Position numbers and translations under genes: made by a program. A stretch of 64,000 bases of DNA from Schwartzia succinivorans DSM 10502. GTDB lineage: Bacteria; Bacillota; Negativicutes; Selenomonadales; Selenomonadaceae. The notes beneath the pieces were generated by a model, which did not search any database, was not told where the DNA came from, and saw nothing but the letters and a program-made list of their open reading frames with translations. Shown here one piece after another: positions 8,834 to 17,767 of this stretch; the stretch's first letter is position 1; each line of letters starts with the position of its first letter. The stretch spans positions 558,001-622,000 of the forward strand of contig NZ_FQUG01000002.1 in NCBI RefSeq assembly GCF_900129225.1, written 5' to 3'.

Positions 8834-10213
8834 TCACTGCTGCTTATGTGTGGTCCGAATGTATCCGATTATCAAAATTACAAGGCTTACGGCGAGTCCG
8901 ATGAAGAGTGGGTGAATGGGGGCTTTCATGACTGCGGCTATGATGGCGGCGGCTGTGGAGAAAACCATAGAAGCAACCGCCCATGAGGGGCTGACTGCGT
9001 GTGGCTTTATGATGGCAAGGGTGAAAGGCAGGAATATACCGCCGCCACGAAGAGCCATGGAAAGATAGTTCCAGAATAGAATCTGTGAGCCTTCGTTCAG
9101 TATGGAAATAGCGGAGGCACATAATATGACTCCAAGGACGACAAAACGTGTGAGACGGAGAGATGCGGCATCGCTTGTGACACGGAACAGTTTTGCGAAT
9201 ATATCCCGTGAGAGCATGGTGCCGATACCGAGAGAGAGTCCTGCAATAGAGCCTATGAGAGAAAGAATTATCCCCCCCATGGCTATGCCGCCTATAAGCG
9301 AAGACTGATGCTCGAGCAGAAAGGTTGGCAGTACGAGGATAGGAGCTACGTCAGGGCGCGTAACGTGCATATACATGCCTATCATAGCGCAGGGAAGCCC
9401 TACGGGTATCGTAACAAGCGCGGCGGAAAAAGCTCCTGCTGCCGCCGTATCGGGGTTCGACGCGGAAAAGAGCGCCTGTATGTAGGTCTGAGTGCAGAGC
9501 ATGCCGACTATGAGAGAAAAAAGATTTGCCATGGCGCTTGGGACACCAGAGCCGAAAAGACTAAACCATGGATAGCTTGGGAGTGCTTCCATAAATCCCG
9601 GTTCCGTATGGATGGTGTAAAAGGCGGAGCCGCCTGCAACAAAAAGGCTCACCCATATGACCGCCATCTTGAGGATACCTCCGACACCTGCGGTTTTCAT
9701 GCCGCCGAAGAAACTGTAGCAGGCTACAAGCACGAGAAGAATGACTGCTGCAGTCCATGACGAAACCTGTAAAAGAACGGAAATAATGGCTATAGCAGGC
9801 AGACAGCTTGCAACGGCGCTGAAAAGTATTCCGAGAGATGAGCAAAGGCTTGTAAAGCTTCCTGCAGATTTTCCGTAGTTCAGCGTGAGGTACTGTGGAA
9901 TTGTTTCGAGAGCGGTGCTTCGGAGGGGCTTTGCATAGAAGAGCCCCATGATGATGAGGCTGATGCCTGTGCCAAGAGTAAACCACCAGGCGGAAAGCCC
10001 GATGGTTGAGGCGAGCTGCGCCGTACCAACGGTGGCGCCACCGCCGACACATGTACCTGCTATGCTCCCTGCTACGAGGGGGACGCCTGCTGAGCGCCCG
10101 CCGAGACTGTAGCCTTCAGAGGAATGAACCGACCGTGCGGCATAAAGCCCTATGCCTATAACAATACCTATGGTAAGCAGTATGATTATGAGCTGCAATA
10201 AGGACAATTCCAT
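8834..10213 (-). CDS. Sodium:solute symporter family (SSS) transporter
   Basis: Inner-membrane secondary transporter, presumably Na+-coupled. The 459-residue protein is almost wholly hydrophobic, with about 12-13 membrane spans. It has the SSS-type N-terminal pattern: a first span, then YSLGGRSAGVPLVAGSIAGTC and VGTAQLAS, with a FFGGMKTAGVGGILKMAV loop in the middle. The best start is the ATG at 10211-10213, with GGAGG on the minus strand at 10222-10226. The TTG five codons further upstream lies inside that ribosome site. Substrate cannot be told from sequence; the family includes proline, pantothenate, sugar and carboxylate carriers. It stands alone and converges with the protease gene. Confidence 0.88.
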   Translation of the reverse strand: MELSLLQLIIILLTIGIVIGIGLYAARSVHSSEGYSLGGRSAGVPLVAGSIAGTCVGGGATVGTAQLASTIGLSAWWFTLGTGISLIIMGLFYAKPLRSTALETIPQYLTLNYGKSAGSFTSLCSSLGILFSAVASCLPAIAIISVLLQVSSWTAAVILLVLVACYSFFGGMKTAGVGGILKMAVIWVSLFVAGGSAFYTIHTEPGFMEALPSYPWFSLFGSGVPSAMANLFSLIVGMLCTQTYIQALFSASNPDTAAAGAFSAALVTIPVGLPCAMIGMYMHVTRPDVAPILVLPTFLLEHQSSLIGGIAMGGIILSLIGSIAGLSLGIGTMLSRDIFAKLFRVTSDAASLRLTRFVVLGVILCASAISILNEGSQILFWNYLSMALRGGGIFLPFTLAIIKPHAVSPSWAVASMVFSTAAAIIAAVMKAPIHPLFIGLAVSLVILIIGYIRTTHKQQ

Positions 10214-10228
10214 GCGAAATGCCTCCAA

Positions 10229-10495
10229 CCGAACTTAATTAGTGGTTCTTTATTTTCATGAATAACAATAATATTATAACGCGTAAATTTAAGTTTTGCC
10301 GAAGAATCTGGAGAGCGAGGTGAAAGTTTTGGCAGGCGCGCATACAAACCCGAAGGGCGCGCCGACACGAAGCGGTTAATCAAGGGCTCTGTGCTTATAG
10401 GCCGGTGTAACTTATTGCACTTTCTGATATGGAGGTGCGTTAAGCGGCAACAAAACTTTTTCTCGCCAAGGTGCTTTATATACTTTCTTCTCTCT
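10229..10495. other. Intergenic region between divergent symporter and thioesterase genes
   Basis: About 325 bp with no convincing gene. It contains a GC-rich part (about 10335-10365) in which GGCGCGC and GCGCGCC could pair, flanked by AT-rich DNA. It presumably holds the minus-strand symporter promoter, which I could not place. The thioesterase promoter sits at its right edge. Confidence 0.5.
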
Positions 10496-10522
10496 TTGAC
10501 TTTGCGCCTGTTTTGGTATACT
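10496..10522 (+). promoter_or_regulatory. Promoter for the thioesterase operon
   Basis: TTGACT at 10496-10501 and TATACT at 10517-10522. The 15-bp spacer is short. The position fits a transcript starting just before the AAGGAGG at 10539. Confidence 0.5.
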
Positions 10523-10553
10523 CTATATAAGCATGTGTAAGGAGGCGAAAAGC

Positions 10554-10967
10554 ATGATTTCACGCGTGGAGCATCGGGTGAATTTTTATGATACGGACGC
10601 GATGGCTGTGGTACATCATTCCAACTATATCAGATGGTTTGAAATAGGGCGCGTCGAGTTTTTGCGGATGCTGGGCATTACTCTGAACGACATGATGGAT
10701 GACGGATACGTTTTCCCGATTACGGATGTAAAATGTAAATATCTGCACCCTGCAAAGTTTGATGATGTGCTCGTAATTGAGACTAAGCCCACAGCGCTTA
10801 CAAAGGTAAAGATGGCATTCGATTACCGCATTTATCTGGCTTCGGACCCTGAAACCATTATGGTGGAAGGACATACCCAGAACGTTTTCACAAGCATGGA
10901 AACAGGTAAGATTACACGTCTGCCTGAGAAATATTACGACAAGCTTGCAAAGGCTATGAAAGAGTGA
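10554..10967 (+). CDS. Acyl-CoA thioesterase, YbgC/4-hydroxybenzoyl-CoA thioesterase family
   Basis: Hotdog-fold thioesterase of 137 residues, likely hydrolysing an acyl-CoA or related thioester in the cytosol. The signature YDTDAMAVVHHSNYIRWFEIGR carries the expected catalytic Asp and the hotdog helix, followed by DVKCKYLHPAKFDDVLVIET. The start is ATG 10554, set by AAGGAGG at 10539-10545; the ATG at 10533 lies before that site. It heads a compact cluster with the next two genes (15-bp and 13-bp gaps), so they are probably co-transcribed. Substrate not predictable. Confidence 0.88.
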   Translation: MISRVEHRVNFYDTDAMAVVHHSNYIRWFEIGRVEFLRMLGITLNDMMDDGYVFPITDVKCKYLHPAKFDDVLVIETKPTALTKVKMAFDYRIYLASDPETIMVEGHTQNVFTSMETGKITRLPEKYYDKLAKAMKE

Positions 10968-10982
10968 CTGGAGGATAAATCG

Positions 10983-11525
10983 TTGATTACTATTGTATCT
11001 GTTGTTGTGGGGGCTGTTATATTACTGGCCGTTATCACGAAGATATTCTTTATGATTGAAGGCGAGCCGCGTGTTGTTGTGCACGGGGAGAAGCGCACAA
11101 CGCTGGAATTGGACGAGATAACAGAAACAGAGGCAGTGCTGTCTACAAAGCTGGCATTTGAGAATGTCGGAAAGCAGCTGGCCACCATTGTTGACTGCAT
11201 AGCGCGCCCGCAGCTTCCCTATGAGCAGTATGACGGTATTGAGGTGAGAGGAAAAGCGGAGGTCGAGGGAATCCCCCGTGAGGATGATTATTTTGAAGCT
11301 CATCTTATAGAACGCTTCAAAACCCTTAATATCGTTATACGAATCCGCCTGAAGGCGCGTAAAAATATGGATCTCCGTACGGCGCTCAGCCACATGGTAG
11401 ATGTCCCGGTGGATATTATATATACAGAGCTTGGACGCAGCCCGTGGAAGGTAAGCAAGACACGTATTGTGCTGACTGCCGAAGAAATCGCAAAGGTTGC
11501 GGGCGTAGAGCTTGTAGAAGAGTGA
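10983..11525 (+). CDS. Membrane-anchored conserved protein of unknown function
   Basis: Not recognised. The 180-residue protein has one N-terminal transmembrane segment (about 1-23) followed by a soluble, charged domain without known catalytic motifs. It starts with TTG (10983), with GGAGG at 10971-10975 in front. Tight spacing to the thioesterase upstream and the CofE-like gene downstream points to one operon. Its charge pattern and lack of a cleavage site suggest a cytoplasm-facing or periplasm-facing anchored domain, orientation undetermined. Confidence 0.75.
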   Translation: MITIVSVVVGAVILLAVITKIFFMIEGEPRVVVHGEKRTTLELDEITETEAVLSTKLAFENVGKQLATIVDCIARPQLPYEQYDGIEVRGKAEVEGIPREDDYFEAHLIERFKTLNIVIRIRLKARKNMDLRTALSHMVDVPVDIIYTELGRSPWKVSKTRIVLTAEEIAKVAGVELVEE

Positions 11526-11538
11526 GGAGCGTTGAAAC

Positions 11539-12192
11539 GTGGCAAATTGTGAACTGATACCGGTGCCGACCAGAATCCTTACACATAAGGATGATATTGT
11601 CGACGCTATTGAAAGGTATACAAAAGATAAAATCGGACCAGATGATGCTGTTTCTGTTGCTGAGAGTGTAGTTGCTGTTACCCAGGGGAATATTATCCGC
11701 CCTGAGGAGGTAGAGCTTTCGTGGCCGGCAAAATTCTTCTGTCATTTTTTTAAGGATGAAGGAAGCCTTGCATCTCCGCACGGTTTGCAGATTCTGATGA
11801 ATTCAGAGGGAACACTGCGTGTTATTATGTCTATGGCTGTAGGCTTTGCGGCACGTCTCGTTGGCAAGGCAGGAGTGTTTTACATGCTGGCAGGCGAGCA
11901 GGCGCGTCTTATTGATGACGTGACAGGAACGATGCCGCCATACGACAAGCATGTTGTTCTGGGCCCGAAAAATCCCGAAGATGTGGTAAAACGCATAAAG
12001 GACCGTATCGGCTGCTTCGGAGCTGCTATTCTTGACGCAAACGACCTTAAGCGTGCTTTTGTCGTCGCAGCAACGGATGGGCTTGATAAAGAGAAGGTTT
12101 CAAAGGCATTGATTGATAATCCCTTTGGCAACGGTTCAGAAAAGACACCTATCGTCATTTTGAAGAATTTCCGTCAATATCAGGCGGAATAA
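11539..12192 (+). CDS. CofE-like protein (F420-0:gamma-glutamyl ligase-like)
   Basis: 217 residues starting at GTG 11539. The N-terminal [16 protein letters not shown], the [20 protein letters not shown] segment and the C-terminal [14 protein letters not shown] resemble the gamma-glutamyl ligase fold of CofE, which adds glutamate to coenzyme F420 in archaea and actinobacteria. No other F420 gene is in this window, and Firmicutes of this type are not known to make F420, so a different acceptor is likely (inference). Last gene of the thioesterase cluster; a terminator follows. Confidence 0.65.
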
Positions 12193-12207
12193 TATTCTTC
12201 CATTTAC

Positions 12208-12243
12208 GAGGATGATGCATTGGCATCGTCCTCATATTTTTTA
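12208..12243 (+). terminator. Intrinsic terminator after the CofE-like gene
   Basis: GAGGATGATGC (12208-12218) pairs with GCATCGTCCTC (12223-12233), followed by ATATTTTTTAT. Confidence 0.85.
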
Positions 12244-12295
12244 TCAATCTTTTGTTAGATTCAAAACAACAACTATTACTTATATTTATTTTCTC

Positions 12296-12324
12296 TTGCA
12301 TTTAACAGAATTTTTCGTTATGAT
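12296..12324 (+). promoter_or_regulatory. Promoter for rph-rdgB
   Basis: TTGCAT at 12296-12301 and TATGAT at 12319-12324 with a 17-bp spacer, 27 bp before the rph start. Confidence 0.6.
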
Positions 12325-12350
12325 AAAAATATGAAGGGGAGGCACTTAGT

Positions 12351-13097
12351 GTGCAAAGATTTGATGGACGAGCAGCTGATGAACTTCGGCCGTTCAAAAT
12401 AACAAAATATTTCCAAAAATATCCTGCAGGCTCAGTACTGATGGAAATCGGAAATACGAAGGTAATATGTGCGGCAACAGTCGAGGATCGTGTCCCGGTC
12501 TTTCAAAGGGGAACGGGAGTCGGCTGGCTTCGTGCGGAATATTCACTTCTGCCAAGTGCCACAGCAACGCGCACGGCTCGTGAGTCTGCGCGTGGAAAGC
12601 AGACGGGACGTACACAGGAGATTCAGCGTCTTATCGGAAGGTCGCTCAGGTCGGTGCTGGATTTGGAGGCGCTGGGAGAGCGCACGGTTATCCTGGACTG
12701 CGATGTTATCCAGGCAGACGGCGGCACACGAACAGCTTCTGTGACGGGAAGCTTTGTTGCTCTTGTCCTCGCTCTTGACAGTGTTATCCCCAAAGATAAA
12801 ACCTTTCCGGTGAAGGATTTTATTTCAGCGGTTAGTGTCGGTATTTCAAACTCCGGAGAGCCTATCCTTGACCTCTGCTACGAGGAAGACAGCAGTGCAA
12901 TAGTTGATATGAATGTCGTAATGACAGGAAACGGCGAATTCATAGAGGTGCAGGGAACAGGTGAGGGACGTCCCTTTAAGCGTGATGAGCTGAACACACT
13001 TCTGGCGCTTGGAGAAAAAGGAAACAACGAGCTGATTTCCTACATAAAGGACAGCCTTGGAAGTGAGCTTGATTGGCGGATTGGGAGCGTAAAATGA
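12351..13097 (+). CDS. rph: Ribonuclease PH
   Basis: Phosphorolytic 3'-5' exoribonuclease that trims tRNA 3' ends. 248 residues, normal length. The RNase PH core is clear: [15 protein letters not shown] at the N-terminus, [17 protein letters not shown], the RIGRSLR-like [27 protein letters not shown] and [19 protein letters not shown]. It starts with GTG 12351 after AGGGGAGG. Its stop overlaps the next start by four bases (ATGA), so translation of the pair is coupled. The rph-rdgB order is common in bacteria. Confidence 0.96.
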   Translation: MQRFDGRAADELRPFKITKYFQKYPAGSVLMEIGNTKVICAATVEDRVPVFQRGTGVGWLRAEYSLLPSATATRTARESARGKQTGRTQEIQRLIGRSLRSVLDLEALGERTVILDCDVIQADGGTRTASVTGSFVALVLALDSVIPKDKTFPVKDFISAVSVGISNSGEPILDLCYEEDSSAIVDMNVVMTGNGEFIEVQGTGEGRPFKRDELNTLLALGEKGNNELISYIKDSLGSELDWRIGSVK

Positions 13098-13687
13098 AAA
13101 AAATCGTTGTGGCTACCAAAAACAAGGGAAAAATTCGCGAAATGATGAGTGCATTTGAAGGACTTGATGTGGAACTCATTCCGCTTTCGGCTTTCGGCGA
13201 GCTGCCTGATGCCGTGGAAGATGCGGAGACATTCGAGGAAAACGCACTTATCAAGGCGCGTTTCTACATGGAAAAGACCGGAGAGGCGTGTCTTGCTGAT
13301 GACTCAGGGCTTGAGGTTGATGCTCTGGGGGGAGCTCCGGGCGTGTATTCTGCACGTTTTTCGGGGTATCACGCAGACGATGCTTCAAACAATGAGAAGC
13401 TTTTAAGTGAGCTTAGGCGCGTCGGCAAAAAGGAATCCCCAGCGGCCTACCGCTGTGTTCTGGCGTTCGTGGATACGGACGGGAAGGAATGCACGGCGGA
13501 CGGCGTGTGCAGCGGGACGATAAAGCCTGTGCCGCGCGGTGAAGGTGGATTCGGGTACGACCCGTACTTCTATGTGGAAGAAAATAAAACAATGGCCGAG
13601 CTTACGCTCGATGAAAAGGATAAAATAAGCCACCGCGGTGAAGCATTGCGCGGAATGGCTGAAATATTAAAAAACTGTCTCGGCTGA
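13094..13687 (+). CDS. rdgB: XTP/dITP pyrophosphatase (HAM1/RdgB family)
   Basis: House-cleaning nucleotide pyrophosphatase that removes ITP, dITP and XTP. 197 residues. The family N-terminus [14 protein letters not shown], the acidic [13 protein letters not shown] helix, the [22 protein letters not shown] stretch and the [11 protein letters not shown] loop are all present, ending with ISHRGEAL. The start is the ATG that overlaps the rph stop; the in-frame ATG 21 bases upstream would lie inside rph. An AT-rich terminator follows at 13718. Confidence 0.95.
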   Translation: MKKIVVATKNKGKIREMMSAFEGLDVELIPLSAFGELPDAVEDAETFEENALIKARFYMEKTGEACLADDSGLEVDALGGAPGVYSARFSGYHADDASNNEKLLSELRRVGKKESPAAYRCVLAFVDTDGKECTADGVCSGTIKPVPRGEGGFGYDPYFYVEENKTMAELTLDEKDKISHRGEALRGMAEILKNCLG

Positions 13688-13717
13688 GCAAGTTTTTGCC
13701 GTGACCTTCATTTGGTG

Positions 13718-13757
13718 AAAAAATTTCTATAGAAAAAATATATAGAAATTTTTTTAT
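13718..13757 (+). terminator. Intrinsic terminator after rdgB
   Basis: AAAAAATTTCTATA (13718-13731) pairs with TATAGAAATTTTTTT (13741-13755). The stem is AT-rich, so it may be a weak terminator. Confidence 0.6.
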
Positions 13758-13772
13758 AAATAAGCAGGAATT

Positions 13773-13801
13773 TTGGCATAGATGGCAAATATTTATATAT
13801 A
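13773..13801 (+). promoter_or_regulatory. Promoter for the fumarase-sdh operon
   Basis: TTGGCA at 13773-13778 and TATATA at 13796-13801 with a 17-bp spacer, about 50 bp upstream of the first gene. Confidence 0.5.
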
Positions 13802-13852
13802 TGGTATTTATTTGTTGTGTCATTATTCATAACACAAAAGGAGGTTTTTGTT

Positions 13853-14695
13853 GTGCGTACTATCAAGACAGAAGAAATCACTGAGGTTGTTTCCCAGCTT
13901 TGCAAAGAAGCGGCCTACTATCTGCCTGAGGATGTCTACGAGGCTCTTAAAAAAGGCCGTGAGACAGAAGAATCCCCGGTAGGTCGTGACGTTCTCGATC
14001 AGATTATCAAGAACGCAGAAATTGCAAAAGCGGAGGATCGTCCGTACTGTCAGGATACGGGTCTTACCATCGTGTTTGTGGAGGTCGGCCAGGACGTCCA
14101 CATCGAAGGCGGTCTTCTCGAGGATGCAATCAATGCAGGCGTAGCAAAGGGATATGTCGAGGGTTATCTTCGTAAATCCGTTGTTGCTGAGCCGCTCTTC
14201 AACCGTGTTAATACGCAGAATAACACGCCGGCTGTTATCTACACCAGCCTTGTTGAAGGCGACAAAATTCACATCACTGTTGCTCCGAAGGGCTTCGGCA
14301 GCGAGAACAAATCCGGTCTCGAAATGCTGGTTCCGGCTGACGGCGTAGAGGGTGTAAAGGCTGCTGTTATGCGTATCATTAAACACGCAGACTGCAATCC
14401 GTGCCCGCCGACGGTCATCGGTATCGGTATCGGTGGTACGATGGACAAGGCTGCTTACATGTCCAAGAAAGCACTTCTGCACCGCTGCGATGAGCACAAT
14501 CCGGATCCGCAGTATGCGAAACTGGAGCAGGAGCTTTTCGAGATGATCAACAAGACGGGTATCGGACCTCAGCTCGGCGGAACAACGACTACACTTGCTG
14601 TTCATGTTGAGTGGGGCGCAACGCATATCGCAGGCCTGCCGGTCGCAGTCACAATCTGCTGCCATGCATGCCGTCATGCATCCCGCACTATTTGA
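13853..14695 (+). CDS. Fumarate hydratase, class I, alpha subunit (Fe-S hydro-lyase)
   Basis: Interconverts fumarate and malate using an oxygen-labile [4Fe-4S] cluster. 280 residues. The cluster cysteines fit YCQDTG, CNPCPPTVIGIGIGG and ICCHACR. The start is GTG 13853, set by AAAGGAGG at 13837-13844 with an 8-nt gap; the upstream ATG at 13817 has no ribosome site. The beta subunit follows after 21 bases. With the succinate dehydrogenase/fumarate reductase genes downstream, this points to the malate-fumarate-succinate branch of an anaerobe. The L-tartrate dehydratase family is the closest alternative, but the neighbours favour fumarase. Confidence 0.9.
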   Translation: MRTIKTEEITEVVSQLCKEAAYYLPEDVYEALKKGRETEESPVGRDVLDQIIKNAEIAKAEDRPYCQDTGLTIVFVEVGQDVHIEGGLLEDAINAGVAKGYVEGYLRKSVVAEPLFNRVNTQNNTPAVIYTSLVEGDKIHITVAPKGFGSENKSGLEMLVPADGVEGVKAAVMRIIKHADCNPCPPTVIGIGIGGTMDKAAYMSKKALLHRCDEHNPDPQYAKLEQELFEMINKTGIGPQLGGTTTTLAVHVEWGATHIAGLPVAVTICCHACRHASRTI

Positions 14696-14716
14696 TAAAG
14701 GGGAGGAGAGAAAACC

Positions 14717-15274
14717 ATGGCAGAAAAAATTCGTATTACGACTCCGTTCACGGAGGAACAGTCCCGCAAACTCAAGGCAGGCGACAGCGTTCTTATCACG
14801 GGCGTTATCTACAGCGCGCGCGACGCAGCGCATAAAGTTATGACGGAAGCTCTCGACCGCGGTGAGAAGCTCCCAATCGACTGGCATGACCAGATCGTGT
14901 ACTATCTCGGACCTACACCGGCAAAACCGGGTGATCCTATCGGCTCTGCAGGCCCGACGACCTCCGGCCGTATGGACAAATACACGCCGCAGATGCTCGA
15001 CCAGGGTATCAAGGGCATGATTGGCAAAGGCTCCCGTAAGCCGGAAGTTGTTGAGTCCATGAAGAAAAATGGAGTTACGTATTTTGCAGCTGTTGGCGGT
15101 GCTGCTGCCCTGATTGCAAAATCCATTAAGAAATACGAGGTTATTGCTTATTCGGAGCTTGGCCCGGAAGCATTGGCTGCTCTTACGGTTGAAGATTTCC
15201 CGGCAATCGTTGTTATCGATTCCGAAGGAAACAACTTCTATGAAATCGGACAGAAGCCGTATCGTAAGGAGTAA
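14717..15274 (+). CDS. Fumarate hydratase, class I, beta subunit
   Basis: Partner subunit of the Fe-S fumarase; 185 residues. The family landmarks are DSVLITGVIYSARDAAHK, YYLGPTPAKPGDPIGSAGPTTSGRMD, GMIGKG and YFAAVGGAAALIAKSIK. It starts at ATG 14717 after GGGGAGGAG. It lies second in the operon, 76 bp before the cytochrome b gene. Confidence 0.93.
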   Translation: MAEKIRITTPFTEEQSRKLKAGDSVLITGVIYSARDAAHKVMTEALDRGEKLPIDWHDQIVYYLGPTPAKPGDPIGSAGPTTSGRMDKYTPQMLDQGIKGMIGKGSRKPEVVESMKKNGVTYFAAVGGAAALIAKSIKKYEVIAYSELGPEALAALTVEDFPAIVVIDSEGNNFYEIGQKPYRKE

Positions 15275-15350
15275 TCTACTCCAAACCTGCGTTATCCGTA
15301 CATGAGAGAGGGGAAAGCCTTCCTGTACGGCAAAATTTAGGAGGCTTAGT

Positions 15351-15968
15351 ATGTTTAATGTAACATTTTATCTTCGCCGTCTGCATTCGCTCTGTGGTCT
15401 CGTTGTTGTTGGTGGTTTCCTTTTGGAACATATCATCACGAACGCACGCGTTCTCATCAGCCCGCAATCCTTCAATGCAGCGGTAGATTTGTTGGCGTCA
15501 ATCCCGCCACACATCATGATTCCAATTGAAATTGCTCTCGTTGCCTGCCCGTTCCTGTTCCATGCCATTTATGGCGCATACATCGGCGCACAGGCAAAGA
15601 ACAATCCGCAGCACTATTCTTACATTCAGAACATCCAGTTCTGGCTCCAGCGCATGACGGCTTGGTATCTCCTTGCCTTCCTGATCTGGCATGTTGTTTA
15701 TCTCCGTGTCCTCGTAAAGGGCGGCGGTGCGCACATCTCCTTCCAGCTTTTGCAGAGCTACTTTGAAAACCCGGTTATCTGGGTACTGTATCTCCTCGGT
15801 ATGCTGGCGGCGGTATTCCATTTCTGCAACGGTATCACAACCTTCTGCATGACATGGGGTATTGCGAAAGGTCCGCGCATCCAGAAAGTCATCAATGCAG
15901 CATCCATGGCGCTCTGCGCTCTGCTCAGCCTTGTTTCTGTAGCGTTCATGGTCGTATATCTGCTGTAA
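15351..15968 (+). CDS. sdhC: Succinate dehydrogenase/fumarate reductase cytochrome b subunit
   Basis: Membrane anchor of a Bacillus/Wolinella-type quinone-reactive complex, exchanging electrons between menaquinone and the soluble subunits. 205 residues with five hydrophobic spans and well-spaced histidines (RRLHSLCG, LLEHIITN, LFHAIYGAY, IWHVVYLR, FHFCNG) that fit a di-haem b protein. The start follows TAGGAGG at 15340. The pattern of one cytochrome b gene, then flavoprotein, then Fe-S protein is the usual order for this type. Direction (fumarate reduction or succinate oxidation) cannot be read from sequence; fumarate reduction is likelier in an anaerobe. Confidence 0.92.
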   Translation: MFNVTFYLRRLHSLCGLVVVGGFLLEHIITNARVLISPQSFNAAVDLLASIPPHIMIPIEIALVACPFLFHAIYGAYIGAQAKNNPQHYSYIQNIQFWLQRMTAWYLLAFLIWHVVYLRVLVKGGGAHISFQLLQSYFENPVIWVLYLLGMLAAVFHFCNGITTFCMTWGIAKGPRIQKVINAASMALCALLSLVSVAFMVVYLL

Positions 15969-15989
15969 GCAGGAAGGGAGAGAACTTAG

Positions 15990-17753
15990 GTGGCAAAAGT
16001 TAAGAAACATAGAATTGCGATTATCGGCGGCGGTTTGTCGGGACTCATGGCTGCACTGAAGGTCTGCGAGGCCGGCAGCGAGGCATGGATTTTCTCCTAC
16101 TGCCCTTACAAACGTTCCCATTCCCTCTGTGCACAGGGCGGTATGAACGCCTGCATGGATACGAAGGGTGAACATGACTCGATTTACGAGCATTTTGATG
16201 ATACTGTCTACGGCGGCGACTTCCTCGCTGACCAGCAGGCTGTAAAGGGCATGTGCGAAGCAGCTCCTGAGCTTGTCCGCATGTTCGACCGCATGGGCGT
16301 ACCTTTCACGCGTACAGCTGAAGGCGTCCTTGACCTCCGTAACTTCGGCGGTCAGAAAAATAAACGTACAGTATTTGCAGGCTCCACTACGGGCCAGCAG
16401 CTCCTCTACGCTCTTGATGAGCAGGTACGTAAATGGGAAGCAAAGGGCATGGTCAAATCCTTTGTTTTCTGGGAATTCCTCGAAATCATCAAGAACAAAG
16501 AGGGCGTATGCCGCGGTATGGTAGCTCAGAACATGAACTCCATGGAAATCAAGGCATTTGCTGCAGATGCAGTAATCCTCGCAACAGGCGGCCCGGGCCA
16601 GGTATTCGGACGCTGCACGGCTTCCACAATCTGCAACGGCTCCGCTGTTTCAAGAGTTTATCAGCAGGGTGCGCACATCGGTAATCCGGAGTTCATCCAG
16701 ATTCATCCGACGGCTATCCCGGGCTCCGATAAGAACCGTCTTATGTCAGAGGCTTGCCGCGGTGAGGGCGGACGTATCTGGGTATACAAAGACGGCAAGC
16801 CGTGGTACTTCCTTGAGGAAATGTTCCCGGCATACGGAAACCTCGTTCCGCGTGACGTTGCATCCCGTGCTATCTACGATGTCTGCGTCAACCAGCACCT
16901 CGGTGTTGACGGCGAGAACAAGGTTTACCTTGACCTTTCGCACATCTCTGCTGAGTACCTCGAAAGAAAACTCGGCGGTATCCTCGAGATGTATTCGGAA
17001 TTCATGGGTAAAGACCCACGTAAGGTTCCGATGGAAATCTATCCGTCAGTCCATTACTCCATGGGCGGTATCTGGGTAGACCGCAAACACTTCACAAATA
17101 TCCCGGGTCTCCTTGCATCCGGCGAGTGCGATTACCAGTACCACGGTGCTAACCGTCTCGGTGCTAATTCGCTTCTCTCCGCTGCATACTCCGGAACGGT
17201 ATCCGGCCCGGCTGCTATCGATTGGGCAAACACGGGAGAACGCGGCTCCGAACTCACAGAGGAAGAGCTTGAGGCTGCACGCCAGCGCTGCGTAGATGAG
17301 TTCGAGAAGATTGTCAACATGAACGGTACTGAAAACGCTCATGAGCTCCATCAGGAGCTGGGCGAGCTCATGAACAAATATGTTACGATTGAGCGCGTGA
17401 ACAAGGATCTCGACTACTGCTTCGAGGAAGTCAAGAAGATTCTCAAACGCTGGGATAACATCGGTGTTACGGACCACGGCCACTGGGCAAACCAGGAAGC
17501 TATGTTCGTCCGTCAGCTCCGCAACATGATTCTCTACGCTCTTGTTGTTACGAAGGCTGCACGTATGCGTGATGAGAGCCGCGGTGCTCATTACAAACGT
17601 GAATTCCCGAACCGTGATGATGAGAAGTTCATGAAGATTACGATTGCAGATTACGATCCGAATACTGAAGAACCGATAATTACTTATGAGGACTTCGACC
17701 ATTCGCTCATCAAACCGCGTTCTCGTAACTATGCTGTCGCTAAGAAAGAATAA
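15990..17753 (+). CDS. sdhA: Succinate dehydrogenase/fumarate reductase flavoprotein subunit
   Basis: Catalytic FAD subunit interconverting fumarate and succinate. 587 residues, starting at GTG 15990 after GGAAGGGAG. The N-terminal dinucleotide fold AIIGGGLSGLMAAL is followed by SHSLCAQGGMNA, whose His is the usual covalent FAD attachment. The substrate region FIQIHPTAIPGSDKN and SVHYSMGGIWVD, and the C-terminal ANRLGANSLLSA motif, are present. Middle gene of the sdhCAB set, 14 bp before sdhB. Confidence 0.95.
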   Translation: MAKVKKHRIAIIGGGLSGLMAALKVCEAGSEAWIFSYCPYKRSHSLCAQGGMNACMDTKGEHDSIYEHFDDTVYGGDFLADQQAVKGMCEAAPELVRMFDRMGVPFTRTAEGVLDLRNFGGQKNKRTVFAGSTTGQQLLYALDEQVRKWEAKGMVKSFVFWEFLEIIKNKEGVCRGMVAQNMNSMEIKAFAADAVILATGGPGQVFGRCTASTICNGSAVSRVYQQGAHIGNPEFIQIHPTAIPGSDKNRLMSEACRGEGGRIWVYKDGKPWYFLEEMFPAYGNLVPRDVASRAIYDVCVNQHLGVDGENKVYLDLSHISAEYLERKLGGILEMYSEFMGKDPRKVPMEIYPSVHYSMGGIWVDRKHFTNIPGLLASGECDYQYHGANRLGANSLLSAAYSGTVSGPAAIDWANTGERGSELTEEELEAARQRCVDEFEKIVNMNGTENAHELHQELGELMNKYVTIERVNKDLDYCFEEVKKILKRWDNIGVTDHGHWANQEAMFVRQLRNMILYALVVTKAARMRDESRGAHYKREFPNRDDEKFMKITIADYDPNTEEPIITYEDFDHSLIKPRSRNYAVAKKE

Positions 17754-17767
17754 GGGAGGATACTGGA

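Noticed and set aside
13823-14887. 354-codon minus-strand open frame over the fumarase genes
   Set aside because: Antisense to two conserved subunits; no ribosome site, no recognisable domain.
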